The position numbers and the translations under genes were made by a program. A stretch of 20,057 nt of DNA from Oscillospiraceae bacterium (GTDB lineage Bacteria > Bacillota > Clostridia > Oscillospirales > Oscillospiraceae). A model generated the notes under the pieces. The model searched no databases. It worked only from the letters and a program-made list of their open reading frames with translations, and was not told the DNA's origin. Position 1 is the first letter of the stretch. Each line of letters starts with the position of its first letter. Below, piece by piece: positions 1-8,484 of this stretch. Where the stretch lies: assembly GCA_016296045.1 (NCBI GenBank), contig JAEDKB010000009.1:1-20057 (forward strand). Direction: 5' to 3'.

Positions 1-884
1 CGCTCGATGCTCTTCTTGTCGATGCCGCGGAGCAGTGCGCCGATGTTGTCGCCTGCTTCTGCGTAGTCGAGCAGCTTATGGAACATTTCGATATCGGTGA
101 CGACGGTGGACTTTGCTTCGTCCATCAGGCCGACGATCTCGACCGGCTCGTTCTTACGAATCTGGCCACGCTCAACACGACCGGTAGCAACGGTGCCACG
201 GCCGGAGATGGTGAAGACGTCCTCAACGGGCATCAGGAAGGGCATATCAGCCTTACGATCGGGAGTGGGAATCCATGTATCAACAGCATCCATCAGTTCC
301 TTGATGCAGGCATAGTCAGGATGGTTCGGATCGGTGGATTCGCAAACCAGAGCGTTCAGAGCGCTGCCGCGAATGATGGGGGTGTCATCTCCGGGGAAGC
401 CGTAGAAGTCCAGAGTCTCACGGACTTCCATCTCAACGAGCTCAAGCAGCTCTTCGTCATCAACCTGGTCAACCTTGTTCAGGAAAACAAGAACGGAAGG
501 AACGTTAACCTGACGAGCCAGCAGCAGATGCTCCTTGGTCTGAGCCATGGGGCCATCGGATGCAGCGATAACAAGGATTGCGCCGTCCATCTGAGCAGCG
601 CCGGTGATCATGTTCTTAATATAGTCGGCATGACCCGGGCAGTCAACGTGAGCATAGTGACGCTTTTCAGTCTCGTACTCAACGTGAGCGGTATTGATTG
701 TGATACCACGAGCCTTTTCTTCAGGGGCCTTATCGATGTTTGCATAATCGGTGAAGTCAGCCTTGCCCTGGAAAGAAAGATACTTCGTGATTGCAGCGGT
801 CAGGGTGGTCTTGCCATGGTCGATATGACCAATGGTGCCGATGTTTACATGGGGCTTTGTTCTTTCAAATTTCTGCTTTGCCAT
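1..884 (-). CDS. tuf: Elongation factor Tu, N-terminal part (runs off left edge)
   Basis: EF-Tu is the GTPase that carries aminoacyl-tRNA to the ribosomal A site in the cytoplasm. About 294 codons are present, starting at ATG 882-884; the C-terminal quarter (rest of domain 2 and domain 3) is beyond the window edge. The translation begins [20 protein letters not shown]. It contains G1 GHIDHGKT (residues 19-26), RGITI with the following TAHVEY, G3 DCPGH, and G4 NKVD, followed by the start of the domain 2 beta barrel ([13 protein letters not shown]). A strong AGGAGG site at 894-899 fixes the start. It lies 100 bp downstream of fusA, the usual fusA-tuf order, but has its own SigA-like promoter. 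G1 has Ile where GHVDHGKT is more common, a conservative change. Identity is essentially certain. Confidence 0.98.
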   Translation of the reverse strand, partial: MAKQKFERTKPHVNIGTIGHIDHGKTTLTAAITKYLSFQGKADFTDYANIDKAPEEKARGITINTAHVEYETEKRHYAHVDCPGHADYIKNMITGAAQMDGAILVIAASDGPMAQTKEHLLLARQVNVPSVLVFLNKVDQVDDEELLELVEMEVRETLDFYGFPGDDTPIIRGSALNALVCESTDPNHPDYACIKELMDAVDTWIPTPDRKADMPFLMPVEDVFTISGRGTVATGRVERGQIRKNEPVEIVGLMDEAKSTVVTDIEMFHKLLDYAEAGDNIGALLRGIDKKSIE

Positions 885-944
885 TGAAAAAATCCTCCTG
901 TTTGATTTATAAATGGTAAAATTGTTTTTTCCTCAGATAGTACT

Positions 945-973
945 ACTATACACTAATCATTCCGTAATAGCAA
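945..973 (-). promoter_or_regulatory. SigA-type promoter for tuf
   Basis: On the minus strand there is a -35 TTGCTA (968-973) and a -10 TATAGT (945-950) separated by exactly 17 bp, in the 100-bp gap between fusA and tuf and upstream of the tuf AGGAGG site. This would let tuf be expressed beyond read-through from the str operon. It is seen in sequence only; the start site is not known. Confidence 0.65.
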
Positions 974-984
974 GCACTTTTTAA

Positions 985-3060
<2,076 letters not shown>

Positions 3061-3078
3061 TGCGTAACTCCTTTTCGG

Positions 3079-3549
3079 TTACCAGCGGAAATGGGAGAAT
3101 GCCTTGTTGGCTTCTGCCATCTTGTGCGTGTCTTCGCGCTTCTTAACAGATGCGCCGGTGTTGTTGCAAGCATCCATGATTTCGCCTGCGAGACGTTCCT
3201 TCATGGTCTTTTCGCTGCGCTTGCGGGAATAGGTTGTCAGCCAACGAAGGCCGAGAGTCTGACGACGTTCGGGACGAACTTCCAGAGGAACCTGGTAGGT
3301 TGCGCCGCCGACACGACGGGACTTAATTTCCAGGGAAGGCATGATGTTTTCCATAGCCTGCTGGAATGCGTCGAGACCGTTTTTGCCGGTCTTTTCTTCG
3401 ACGATTTCAAATGCGCCGTAGACGACTCTCTGGGCAACGCCCTTCTTGCCGTCGAGCATGACGCTGTTAATGAGCTTAGTTACCAGAGTGGACTTGTAGA
3501 TCGGATCCGGAAGGACCTCTCTCTTGGGAACATTACCTCTTCTGGGCAC
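3079..3549 (-). CDS. rpsG: 30S ribosomal protein S7
   Basis: S7 is a primary 16S rRNA binder that nucleates assembly of the 30S head and contacts the E-site tRNA. The translation from GTG 3547-3549 begins (M)[17 protein letters not shown] and ends SHFRW, giving 156 residues, the classic S7 length. An in-frame ATG six codons upstream (3565-3567) would add MKEGSK. Those codons are made of the Shine-Dalgarno AAGGAGGGA itself, so the GTG is the believable start. Family landmarks include the [12 protein letters not shown] loop and the [10 protein letters not shown] region. It sits between rpsL and fusA as expected for the str operon. Identity is certain; the start choice is strongly supported. Confidence 0.97.
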   Translation of the reverse strand: MPRRGNVPKREVLPDPIYKSTLVTKLINSVMLDGKKGVAQRVVYGAFEIVEEKTGKNGLDAFQQAMENIMPSLEIKSRRVGGATYQVPLEVRPERRQTLGLRWLTTYSRKRSEKTMKERLAGEIMDACNNTGASVKKREDTHKMAEANKAFSHFRW

Positions 3550-3649
3550 TTTGCTTCCCTCCTTCATAAAATGATTTCATAGGTACTTCGATAGGCTTTA
3601 CCTACCGTTTTGTGCCTGCCAAAGGTTTCCCATACAATAAAAATTATAT

Positions 3650-3678
3650 AAAAAACGCATGGCAAGGCGGTGCCTTGC
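3650..3678 (-). terminator. Weak terminator/attenuator-like hairpin between rpsL and rpsG
   Basis: On the minus strand GCAAGGC-ACC-GCCTTGC (3662-3678) forms a 7-bp stem with a 3-base loop. A T6 run (3650-3655) follows after six intervening bases. The distance from stem to T-run is too long for a strong intrinsic terminator, so partial attenuation or an RNA-processing site is more likely. It lies in the 151-bp rpsL-rpsG gap, which is unusually long for this pair. Confidence 0.35.
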
Positions 3679-3700
3679 GGTAAGGCGTTGGAACTCTTGA

Positions 3701-4123
3701 TTACTTCTTCTTGGCCTTCGGGCGCTTCTGACCGTACTTGGAACGGCTCTGCATACGACCCTGAACACCCTGCGTATCAAGCGTACCACGGATAATGTGG
3801 TAACGGACACCGGGGAGGTCCTTAACACGGCCGCCGCGGATCAGGACGACGCTGTGCTCCTGCAGGTTGTGGCCGACACCGGGGATGTAGGCGGAAACCT
3901 CGTAGCCATTCGTCAGGCGGACACGGGCGATCTTACGAAGTGCGGAGTTCGGCTTCTTCGGGGTGGTGGTACGAACTGCGGTGCAGACGCCTCTCTTCTG
4001 GGGAGATGCAAGATCGGTAGCGCGGTTCTTCAGGGTGTTGAGACCCTTCTGCAGTGCGGGAGCCGTGGACTTGTAAGTGCTCTGCTCTCTGCCTTTTCTG
4101 ACCAACTGATTAAAAGTAGGCAT
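3701..4123 (-). CDS. rpsL: 30S ribosomal protein S12
   Basis: S12 sits at the decoding centre of the 30S subunit and helps set tRNA selection accuracy. The protein is 140 residues, close to other Gram-positive S12 proteins. It carries the invariant [13 protein letters not shown] loop and the [26 protein letters not shown] segment. Both lysines whose replacement gives streptomycin resistance (E. coli K42 and K87 positions, in PKKPNS and RVKDLPG) are wild type. A Lys-rich tail (RPKAKKK) ends the protein. The ATG at 4121-4123 follows AAGGAG. It lies downstream of the L7Ae-like gene and upstream of rpsG. Identity is certain. Confidence 0.98.
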   Translation of the reverse strand: MPTFNQLVRKGREQSTYKSTAPALQKGLNTLKNRATDLASPQKRGVCTAVRTTTPKKPNSALRKIARVRLTNGYEVSAYIPGVGHNLQEHSVVLIRGGRVKDLPGVRYHIIRGTLDTQGVQGRMQSRSKYGQKRPKAKKK

Positions 4124-4147
4124 GTTGTTCTCCTTTCTCTCATATTT

Positions 4148-4196
4148 CGCTGTATTCCAGCGTTTATATTATCCCGGAATATTCAAAAATATTCCG
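4148..4196 (-). other. Two hairpins in the leader between the L7Ae-like gene and rpsL
   Basis: On the minus strand the 86-bp gap holds CGGAATATT-TTTG-AATATTCCG (4175-4196), a perfect 9-bp stem with a 4-base loop. It is followed by CGCTG-GAATA-CAGCG (4148-4162), a 5-bp stem ending about 15 bases before the rpsL ribosome binding site. Neither is followed by a T-run, so they are not intrinsic terminators. They may be protein-binding or RNA-processing elements of the str operon; no kink-turn consensus was seen. Confidence 0.5.
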
Positions 4197-4209
4197 TTGG
4201 ATACAAATT

Positions 4210-4449
4210 TTAGAGGATCGCGGCAACTGCCGCGCCCACGCAAATGCTGCAAGCTGCGCCGAGCTGCTTCATCGTCGGAACGGAAATCACAGGGATATTC
4301 AACTGTCTGCACCGTTCGGCGATCGGATCTGTCAGCAGCGGATCCGCGTCCTCGGCAATAAAAACCTTCTTTACGCTGCCGGCATTGAGCGCTTTACGCA
4401 GTTGCTTGATCCCGACCACTTTTTTGGCGGATTTTAATTCCTCAAGCAC
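4210..4449 (-). CDS. L7Ae-family ribosomal/K-turn-binding protein (YbxF/RplGB-like)
   Basis: This is a 79-residue protein of the L7Ae/L30e family, the size of Bacillus YbxF, which binds kink-turn RNA. Typical features are the N-terminal LKSAKKVVGIKQLRKAL, the VKKVFIAEDADP strand-turn that lines the RNA-binding face, the central RCRQLNIPVISVPTMKQLG, and a C-terminal hydrophobic VGAAVAAIL. It starts with GTG (4447-4449) preceded by GGAGGAG. In Bacillus ybxF sits between rpoC and rpsL, and the same position directly upstream of rpsL supports the call. Here the next gene upstream is not rpoC, and a consensus promoter precedes this gene instead. The exact cellular role is not well defined in the family. 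Confidence 0.9.
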   Translation of the reverse strand: MLEELKSAKKVVGIKQLRKALNAGSVKKVFIAEDADPLLTDPIAERCRQLNIPVISVPTMKQLGAACSICVGAAVAAIL

Positions 4450-4499
4450 TGTTCTTACTCCTCCGGCATTGCCAGAAATCTATGCTCACGCGATTAAAG

Positions 4500-4528
4500 A
4501 TTATAGCAGAATTACCGAAAAGTGTCAA
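4500..4528 (-). promoter_or_regulatory. Perfect-consensus SigA promoter of the str operon
   Basis: On the minus strand there is TTGACA (4523-4528), a 17-bp spacer, then TATAAT (4500-4505), matching the SigA consensus at every position. It sits about 50 bp upstream of the GTG of the L7Ae-like gene. An A/T-rich stretch (4529-4575, with long T/A runs) lies directly upstream and could act as an UP element. This is the obvious main promoter for the L7Ae-like-rpsL-rpsG-fusA unit. Confidence 0.92.
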
Positions 4529-4596
4529 CATTTTTTGCTGATTTTGACGAAGTTTTTTTATATATTTTTTTGTATTGTTCCTGTTTTATCGTGATT

Positions 4597-4616
4597 TTCT
4601 TTTGCGTGCAAAAGAA
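4597..4616. repeat. Inverted repeat upstream of the str promoter
   Basis: TTCTTTTGC-GT-GCAAAAGAA is a 9-bp perfect inverted repeat with a 2-base centre. It lies about 70 bp upstream of the str -35 box, between the TrpF-like gene end and the str promoter. There is no good T-run on the minus strand side, so it is more like an operator or cruciform than a terminator. Nothing coding is seen in the rest of 4529-4747. Confidence 0.4.
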
Positions 4617-4659
4617 TTTTGGGGAAAAAGAATTTCCGGGGAGGGCTGATGGCCCAAAT

Positions 4660-4717
4660 GCAGCCGCTTTTTCCGTAGGACAGGCTGCGGCCCGGTCACC
4701 AACATGGTAACCGGGCC
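4660..4717 (-). terminator. GC-rich hairpin downstream of the TrpF-like gene
   Basis: The strong stem GGCCCGGTNACC/GGTNACCGGGCC (4689-4717, 12 pairs, 5-base loop) has one C-A mismatch on the plus strand that becomes a G-U pair in the minus-strand RNA. The fold is therefore better for the transcript coming from the TrpF-like gene, which stops 30 bp away. An overlapping GCAGCC/GGCTGC pair (4660-4665 with 4683-4688) could form an alternative fold. There is no U-tract on either strand, so it may block exonucleases or need Rho rather than be a classical terminator. Confidence 0.45.
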
Positions 4718-4747
4718 GGCTGCAAAACGCGTCAAACAGAAGTCAAA

Positions 4748-5437
4748 TCAGGCAAGCTCCTTTGCCGCTTCATCCGCACGCTGGCAGAAAAGCTTCACCT
4801 TCTCGATATCCTTTTCCATGATGCCGTCGTTGTATTTATAGCTGGTCTTAGTCAGGGAATCAACGCCGTAGGGCTTGATCGCACGGATGCACTCGGCCAC
4901 ATTGTCAGGCCCAAGACCTCCGGCGATAATTACCGGAATATCCACAGAGCGAACGATTTCCGCGTCGTAGCTCCAGTCGTGGGTCAAGCCGCTGGCACCA
5001 ATGCCGGTATCTGCGGCCAGACCGGAGTCGGTCAGGATGAAATCACAGAACTTTGCATAATGCTTTGCACGTTCGACGGCTCCGGGGCCATCGACCAAAA
5101 CAGCCTGCATCAGCTTCACTCCGGGGCACTCTCTGTGCAGACGCTCGGCAAAGGCTTCATCCGCCGTGTATTCCATGCCCGCAATGTGCAAAATGTCGGG
5201 CTTTACACGCTTGGTAATGAAAATCATTTCATCCGGATCCTTATTGAGCATGATGGCAACACACTTGACGCCTCTGCGCTTTGCCTCGTCAAAAATGCGG
5301 TCAACAACATCAAAGGGAACACGGTGAGCAGGTACGCCGCCGCTCTGCATGGGAACCAGACCGATGTGGTCGGCACCGGCATCCATGGTGGCTACGCTTT
5401 CGTTGTAATTCACGAGAGAATAAATCTGCTTAATCAT
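4748..5437 (-). CDS. TrpF-like (phosphoribosylanthranilate isomerase superfamily) barrel, non-canonical active site
   Basis: A 229-residue beta/alpha barrel of the TrpF type. Recognisable points are the N-terminal strand plus TMDAGADHIGLV, the ILHIAG strand (like VQLHG), the ILTDS strand carrying Asp137 (position of the catalytic TrpF Asp), GIGASGLTHDW (like GGTGKTFDW), and the phosphate-binding AGGLGPDNV (172-180). The catalytic Cys of the KICG motif is absent: the matching stretch is KQIYSLVN, with Tyr at the Cys position. The C-terminal GVDSLTKTSYKYNDG differs from the usual GVDVSSGVE. No trp genes are nearby. It is 23 bp downstream of a PsuK-like kinase, so a phosphorylated ribosyl compound is a reasonable substrate (inference). 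ATG 5437 is chosen; a TTG two codons earlier (5443) lies closer to the AAGGAAG and is possible. True tryptophan biosynthesis seems unlikely. Confidence 0.75.
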   Translation of the reverse strand: MIKQIYSLVNYNESVATMDAGADHIGLVPMQSGGVPAHRVPFDVVDRIFDEAKRRGVKCVAIMLNKDPDEMIFITKRVKPDILHIAGMEYTADEAFAERLHRECPGVKLMQAVLVDGPGAVERAKHYAKFCDFILTDSGLAADTGIGASGLTHDWSYDAEIVRSVDIPVIIAGGLGPDNVAECIRAIKPYGVDSLTKTSYKYNDGIMEKDIEKVKLFCQRADEAAKELA

Positions 5438-5460
5438 AGTCAATCACACTTCCTTAACAA

Positions 5461-6378
5461 TTATTTTGTAATCGCTTCTTCACAAAGCATAGGAGAAACG
5501 GTTTTATGCGTCTGCAGGGTCAGGCTGGCAGCTCTTTGCGTCATTTCGCCGATACGGCGCATGGAGAGCGTATCTCCGAAACGATACCGCGCCCAGCAAA
5601 TCACCGCCATGCTGCAATCACCGGCACCGTTCACGCTGACGATATCCGTTTTTACGATGGGAACCAGCGCGCTTTCGCTGCGGTTGCAGCAGAAGATGCC
5701 GTCCTTTCCCAGAGAGATGAACAGGTTTTTCACGCCCATTTCCAGCAAGCGGTCTGCCGCACACTTAGCGGATGCCTCATCGGTGATCTCAACGCCGGTG
5801 AGAAGCTGCGCCTCCAAAGCATTCGGCTTAAAGCCGTCCAGACGGGGCAGCAGACTGCGCAGTCTGGGAAGCTTGATGGTAGATACAGGGTCAGCATACA
5901 TCGGAACCGTACAGTTTTCCCCCAGCCAGCGAATGCTTTCTTCGCTGATATTGGCATCCACCACGCACAGGCTGGCACCGTTAATCAACTCTTTGCGGGA
6001 CTCCAAAAATTCGGGGGTAACGCTGTTGATCAGTTCCATGGCGTTAACGGCAGACATCATTTCGCCCTGACTGTCGGTTACATAAAGATAAGTACAGCTT
6101 TTGCCGCCGGGAATACAGGCGGCGTAGTTCAGGGAGATGCCGTCTTTTTTGCACTCTTCTTCCAGAATTCTGCCGAAATGATCGTCACCATAGACGGTGA
6201 TCAGTTCCACCGGAACGCCCAATTTTGCAAGATTCTGCGCAATGTTGTGCCCAACACCGCCGGCAGAAAGCTCCACTGTGCCAATGTTGGAATCCTTTTC
6301 CCGATAGATCTGGCCGCACAGGCCGGCAATATCGAGGTTCAGCCCGCCTATCACGACCACATATGCTTTGTTATCCAT
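5461..6378 (-). CDS. PfkB-family kinase, pseudouridine kinase (PsuK)-like
   Basis: A 305-residue ribokinase/PfkB-fold kinase. N-terminal substrate motifs are VVVIGGLNLDIAG (8-19), DSNIG (29-33) and SAGGVGHNIAQNLAKLG (38-54). The DSNxG plus GGVGxNIAQNLA combination, and the later ADPVSTIK (162-169) and LDGFKPN, resemble E. coli PsuK (YeiC) more than ribokinase or fructokinase. The C-terminal ATP/anion-hole motif is VNGAGDC (249-255) with catalytic Asp254. The start ATG 6376-6378 follows GGAGG. It is the first gene of a two-gene unit with the TrpF-like barrel. The usual partner, PsuG (pseudouridine-5'-phosphate glycosidase), is not in the window. Kinase identity is certain; pseudouridine as substrate is probable but inferred from family resemblance, and other nucleosides or sugars are possible. 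Confidence 0.88.
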   Translation of the reverse strand: MDNKAYVVVIGGLNLDIAGLCGQIYREKDSNIGTVELSAGGVGHNIAQNLAKLGVPVELITVYGDDHFGRILEEECKKDGISLNYAACIPGGKSCTYLYVTDSQGEMMSAVNAMELINSVTPEFLESRKELINGASLCVVDANISEESIRWLGENCTVPMYADPVSTIKLPRLRSLLPRLDGFKPNALEAQLLTGVEITDEASAKCAADRLLEMGVKNLFISLGKDGIFCCNRSESALVPIVKTDIVSVNGAGDCSMAVICWARYRFGDTLSMRRIGEMTQRAASLTLQTHKTVSPMLCEEAITK

Positions 6379-6415
6379 CTAACAACCTCCGAAACATGAG
6401 TTTTGCCGGTGATTT

Positions 6416-6444
6416 ATTATACCGTAGATTTCTACAAAAAACAA
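6416..6444 (-). promoter_or_regulatory. Promoter of the kinase/TrpF-like operon with dyad in its spacer
   Basis: On the minus strand there is -35 TTGTTT (6439-6444), a 17-bp spacer, and -10 TATAAT (6416-6421). The spacer contains the dyad GTAGA-AA-TCTAC (6424-6435 as read on the minus strand), a plausible repressor site. It lies about 40 bp upstream of the kinase ATG. Confidence 0.65.
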
Positions 6445-6567
6445 GCCATTTTGAAAAATCAAAAAAACATGTGAAAATTTGTTACGGAAACTGATTGATT
6501 TTGCCCCAAACTGAGAAAAATGTGTATAAGAGGACTGCAAGCCGTTCAGCAGGTTCAATTTAATTGA

Positions 6568-6596
6568 TTGCAAATTGTCGGCAATTCTATTATAAT
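6568..6596 (+). promoter_or_regulatory. Promoter of the iron-type alcohol dehydrogenase
   Basis: There is -35 TTGCAA (6568-6573), a 17-bp spacer and a perfect -10 TATAAT (6591-6596), 54 bp upstream of the dehydrogenase ATG. ATTGC-N9-GCAAT (6567-6585) is a short inverted repeat over the -35 and spacer. This promoter is back-to-back with that of the kinase operon, and the ~120 bp between them (6445-6567) shows no gene. Confidence 0.7.
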
Positions 6597-6649
6597 GATC
6601 CGCAGAGACATCCCCCTTGGAAACATTTTTACAAAGAAGGAGACAGATT

Positions 6650-7801
6650 ATGCAGTACAAATTGGAGCAAAATGTGAAAGTCGTTGTGACCCGTGAGCTG
6701 GCAGATGCCATTTTTGATATTCTTGAGGCTCGCAGCTATCGCAAGCCGCTGCTGCTGGTAAGCACCTTCCAGTTACAGCATCCCTCCATTCAGGAAATGG
6801 TACACAAGCTGGAGGAAACGGGACGTTCCTACGTTCTTTTTGACGGCATCATTCCCGACCCTCCTGCCTATACCATCAACGACGGCGCAGCCTTGTTTCA
6901 GGAAAAGGGCTGTGACTGTCTGATCGCCATCGGCGGCGGCAGTGCCATAGATACCGCAAGAGGCATCAATATCGTCCGCAAGTTTGGCGGCAAGATCGAA
7001 GACTATGTATCTGACCGTACCGTTCCCGAATTCTGTGAGGGTCTCATCGCTGTGCCAACCACGTCCGGCACCGGCAGCGAGCTTTCCAACGCGCTGGTCG
7101 TCAGCGATGACGAAACCCACGCCAAGCTGGCTGTACTATCCAACAATGCCGTCAGCGAATACGCGGTTTTGTGCCCGCCGCTGGTGACGACCCTGCCTGC
7201 CCAGATGACCGCCGCCACCGGTATGGATGCCTTTGCTCACGCTGCCGAAGCCTATACCTCCGCTCTTTCTTCTCCCATCACCGATGCCATCTGCGAAAAG
7301 GTAATGTATCTGATTGCCAAATATCTGCCCAAGGCAGTGGAAAACGGCTACGATCTGGAAGCCCGTGAGCGCATGATGATTGCCTCCTGTCTTGCCGGCT
7401 GGATGCTGAACAACGCAGGCACCCATCTCGGTCACTCTCAGGCTCATATTGTAGGCGCAAAGTACAAAATCCCCCATGGCGCAGTCTGTGCCTATGCCCT
7501 GCCCGGCACGATGCTCTACACCGCCGAGGTCAACGTGAAAAAGGTCAAGGAAATCGGCTTAATCCTCGGTGCGCAGTACCCTGACGATTCTACCGATCTG
7601 GAAATCGGCAGAATCACCGCTCAGCGTATCCGTTGGTTCCGTGACGAGGTTCTGGGCATGAAGCCCTGGGCTGCCTACGAGGTAGCAAAGGAGGAGCTTC
7701 TTGCCTGTGCCCCGGAGGTTGCCGCCGAACGCTTTGCCGGCAATGCGCCCATGCCCGTGAGCGAGGAGCTGTGCCGCCGTATGCTGGAGGAGTGGTACTG
7801 A
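6650..7801 (+). CDS. Iron-containing (group III) alcohol dehydrogenase
   Basis: A 383-residue NAD(P)-dependent dehydrogenase of the Fe-ADH/DHQ-synthase-like superfamily, cytosolic. The dinucleotide motif IAIGGGSAIDTAR and the PTTSGTGSE motif are present. Metal ligands fit the family: Asp and His in GMDAFAHAAEAY, then the histidines in GTHLGHSQAH and IPHG. The ATG at 6650 follows GAAGGAGA at normal spacing; an ATG eleven codons earlier (6617) precedes that site and is not favoured. It is transcribed alone, divergent from the PsuK-like/TrpF-like operon. The substrate cannot be told from sequence: butanol, 1,3-propanediol, lactaldehyde or a sugar-derived aldehyde are all possible. The shared intergenic region hints at co-regulation with the kinase operon (inference). 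Confidence 0.92.
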   Translation: MQYKLEQNVKVVVTRELADAIFDILEARSYRKPLLLVSTFQLQHPSIQEMVHKLEETGRSYVLFDGIIPDPPAYTINDGAALFQEKGCDCLIAIGGGSAIDTARGINIVRKFGGKIEDYVSDRTVPEFCEGLIAVPTTSGTGSELSNALVVSDDETHAKLAVLSNNAVSEYAVLCPPLVTTLPAQMTAATGMDAFAHAAEAYTSALSSPITDAICEKVMYLIAKYLPKAVENGYDLEARERMMIASCLAGWMLNNAGTHLGHSQAHIVGAKYKIPHGAVCAYALPGTMLYTAEVNVKKVKEIGLILGAQYPDDSTDLEIGRITAQRIRWFRDEVLGMKPWAAYEVAKEELLACAPEVAAERFAGNAPMPVSEELCRRMLEEWY

Positions 7802-7942
7802 TTACACCTCGCCGCTCTATGAAACAAGCTAAAGGATCGGTTTCTTTCACCATTGCTCTTCGCAGATAAACCAAGCCGGTATTCACTATGTTTGTGGGCG
7901 GTTATACGGATCGGATATCAATAAAAAGGATGGTGCATTTCT

Positions 7943-8353
7943 ATGTTGATACAGAATGTAGGTAAAACAATCATCGTTTTGGCCTTGGCTGCTCTCCTGC
8001 TGCTTTCGTTTGCGGCTTGCGCTTCTGAGTCGGAAAATCAAATTGACTATGAGCAAATCAGCGGCGATGAGGCCAAAGCGCTTATGGATTCGGAATCCGA
8101 ATACATCATCATAGACGCAAGAACCGAAGCGGAGTATGCCGAGGGACATATCCCCGGCGCGATATTGATCCCTGAATATGAAATATCAGAACAGGCCGAA
8201 GCCAAACTTCCGGATAAAGACGAACTGATCCTTGTTTACTGCCGAAGCGGACGAAGAAGCAAAATCGCCGCCGAGGAACTGGTAAAGCTCGGTTATACCA
8301 ATGTTAAGGAATTTGGCGGAATCATTGACTGGAAATACGAAATCGAAAACTAA
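7943..8353 (+). CDS. Rhodanese-domain lipoprotein
   Basis: A 136-residue secreted lipoprotein with one rhodanese domain. The N-terminal 26 residues are a signal with a hydrophobic stretch (10-23) and a FAAC lipobox, lipidated at Cys26, so the domain should face the outside of the membrane. The rhodanese part (about 36-134) has IIIDARTEAEYAEGHIPGAI and the active-site loop CRSGRRS (100-106) with catalytic Cys100, so it is probably active in sulfane-sulfur transfer. The ribosome binding site is AAGGATGGTG. The gene is followed by a long hairpin and appears to be its own unit. It neighbours a second, cytoplasmic rhodanese domain inside the large redox enzyme, pointing to shared sulfur chemistry. 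The physiological donor and acceptor are unknown. Confidence 0.93.
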   Translation: MLIQNVGKTIIVLALAALLLLSFAACASESENQIDYEQISGDEAKALMDSESEYIIIDARTEAEYAEGHIPGAILIPEYEISEQAEAKLPDKDELILVYCRSGRRSKIAAEELVKLGYTNVKEFGGIIDWKYEIEN

Positions 8354-8361
8354 TTTCAAAG

Positions 8362-8406
8362 AGGTGCTGTCTCTCAGGATTTCAAAAATCCTGAGAGGCA
8401 GCACCT
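8362..8406. terminator. 20-bp-stem hairpin after the rhodanese lipoprotein gene
   Basis: The arms 8362-8381 and 8387-8406 pair along 20 positions with one G-U (T at 8370), closing the loop TCAAA. The arms begin AGGTGCTG and end CAGCACCT. TTTCG follows on the plus strand and CTCTTTGAAATT on the minus strand. The T-runs are short, but the stem is long enough to act as a terminator for the lipoprotein gene and perhaps for the opposing DUF134 gene. Confidence 0.6.
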
Positions 8407-8484
8407 TTCGTATTATACGAATACCTGATAGAAAGATTGAAAATAGATTTCCAAGCAGAATTTACACCGAAAATCCGTCCGTTT

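Noticed and set aside
78..887. Long plus-strand open frame opposite tuf
   Set aside because: It is the antisense shadow of tuf. The minus-strand translation is unmistakable EF-Tu with a strong ribosome binding site, and the plus-strand protein has no family features.
4748..5437. Annotation as genuine tryptophan biosynthesis TrpF
   Set aside because: The catalytic Cys of KICG is replaced by Tyr, the C-terminal SSGVE-type motif is missing and no other trp genes are nearby.
7802..7942. Possible coding remnant between the alcohol dehydrogenase and the rhodanese lipoprotein
   Set aside because: Both strands show short open stretches but no recognisable motif, and there are no terminal repeats or target duplications to support a mobile-element scar.
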